From Neobacillus sp. PS3-12 (GTDB lineage: Bacteria; Bacillota; Bacilli; Bacillales; Cytobacillaceae), in the NCBI RefSeq assembly GCF_030915385.1, contig NZ_CP133268.1, positions 5,182,001-5,246,000 of the forward strand: a stretch of DNA of 64,000 bases. The letters are read 5' to 3'. A model generated the notes under the pieces. That model was not told the DNA's origin and did no database searches. It was given only the letters and a program-made list of their open reading frames with translations. Of the stretch, positions 63,216 through 64,000 are shown in pieces (the first letter of the stretch is position 1; every line of letters begins with the position of its first letter). Position numbers and translations under genes: made by a program.

Positions 63216-64000
63216 ATGAACTTGGACAAATTTCTTTTTAATAACTTGAATGAAATGGCAGAAAAAATAAATGAGGATGTCATAGGCTGGAGGAGACATT
63301 TACACGAGCATCCAGAATTATCTTTTGAAGAGGAAAAAACGGCACAATTTGTTTATGATATTTTGTCTTCTTTTGGAAATTTGGAACTTTCTCGCCCAAC
63401 AAAAACAAGTGTTATGGCACGTTTAATAGGTGATCAGCCTGGAAAAACGATGGCAATTCGCGCTGATATGGATGCGCTGCCCATACAAGAAGAGAATACG
63501 TTTTACTTTGCTTCAAAAAATCCTGGAGTCATGCATGCCTGTGGTCATGATGGACATACAGCCATGTTACTGGGAACAGCCAAAATTCTATCAGGTTTAA
63601 AAGAAGAAATAAATGGAGAGATCCGCTTCTTTTTCAGCATGCCGAAGAGCTTTATCCGGGCGGGGCAGAAGAAATGGTTCAAGCCGGTGTTATGGATGGT
63701 GTTGATCTTGTTATTGGGGCACATTTGTGGACGCCGATTCAAATAGGTAAAATAGGAGTTGTCTATGGTCCAATGATGGCTTCACCTGATACTTTTTGGA
63801 TCACTGTAAAGGGGCAAGGCGGACATGCTGCGATGCCGCATCAAACAATTGATTCGATTGCTATTGCGTCGCAAATCGTAACAAATCTTCAGCATATTGT
63901 TTCCAGAAATACGGATCCACTTGATCAATTGGTCATTTCAGTTACACAATTTATAGGTGGAACAACCAGTAATGTGATCCCTGGGTCAGTAGAGATGTGT
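63216..64000 (+). pseudogene. M20-family amidohydrolase, frameshifted and cut by the window end
   Basis: The first 140 codons give the M20D amidohydrolase opening: RRHLHEHPELSFEEEKTA, MAIRADMDALPIQEEN, HACGHDGHTAMLLGTAK (metal His/Asp). At the five-T run 63630-63634 the frame is lost; with one more T it continues HAEELYPGGAEEMVQ and then VYGPMMASPDTFWITVKGQ to the end of the window, including GGHAAMPHQT. The gene runs past 64000. Resembles B. subtilis YhaA/YtnL/AmhX relatives that deacylate amino acids. The short gene product as given is not functional. Confidence 0.85.

Overview
The window looks like chromosomal DNA from a low-GC, aerobic, endospore-forming Bacillaceae species (Bacillus in the broad sense, possibly Neobacillus; the genus is inference). 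The support is a yisZ/yitABCDE-type sulfate cluster, a D-alanylation operon with dltX, a quinol oxidase operon, KinA-family-like histidine kinase sequence, strong AGGAGG-type ribosome binding sites with many TTG and GTG starts, and U-rich intrinsic terminators. I see no insertion sequence, prophage, CRISPR array, rRNA or tRNA.

Layout. 0-4.5 kb: an operon that could carry sulfate to sulfolactate (phosphosulfolactate synthase, histidine phosphatase, CysH, Sat, CysC), followed by convergent yitE. 4.6-10.8 kb: small zinc-binding proteins, an SGNH esterase, a universal stress protein, a PadR/HAAS pair with a DUF4173 membrane protein, and a TIGR00266 protein with a structured, terminator-bearing leader. 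11-22 kb: a radical SAM protein, an ArsR regulator, a cold-shock protein, a MASE3 histidine kinase, mntH (frameshifted), an orphan selB-like gene and a TerD/zinc-ribbon/TerB fusion. 22-31 kb: an export region with MarR plus an MMPL transporter (three frameshifts), a MacAB-like adaptor/ATPase/permease set and a response regulator/histidine kinase pair whose kinase carries an in-frame stop.

31-39.4 kb: a membrane cupredoxin, flavohaemoglobin hmp, an SGNH esterase with an ABC exporter, a CAP-domain lipoprotein, small secreted proteins and tatA. 39.5-46.1 kb: dltXABCD (minus strand) divergent from an ECF sigma/anti-sigma/membrane-protein operon. 46.1-46.3 kb holds a GC-rich structured element with two GGA-loop hairpins and its own terminator. 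46.3-53.6 kb: M42 peptidase, CorA, a His-rich radical SAM/SPASM protein (two frameshifts), a LysM-NlpC/P60 hydrolase, an MFS transporter (frameshift) and an isochorismatase-fold hydrolase. 53.7-64 kb: an incomplete xanthine dehydrogenase set, a class B penicillin-binding protein, qoxABCD, a HesB-fold protein and an M20 amidohydrolase that is frameshifted and runs off the end.

Data quality matters here. Five multi-exon-looking loci are really single genes broken by eight one-base indels, most of them one base short in a homopolymer, and a sixth has an in-frame stop. This fits base-calling error at least as well as gene decay, so the pseudogene labels mean 'broken as given'. The best leads for unknown biology are the 46.1-46.3 kb element (its hairpins match the CsrA/RsmE target consensus), the leader RNA at 10.85-10.95 kb, and the sulfolactate operon in which a histidine phosphatase sits where a ComB-type phosphatase would be expected.
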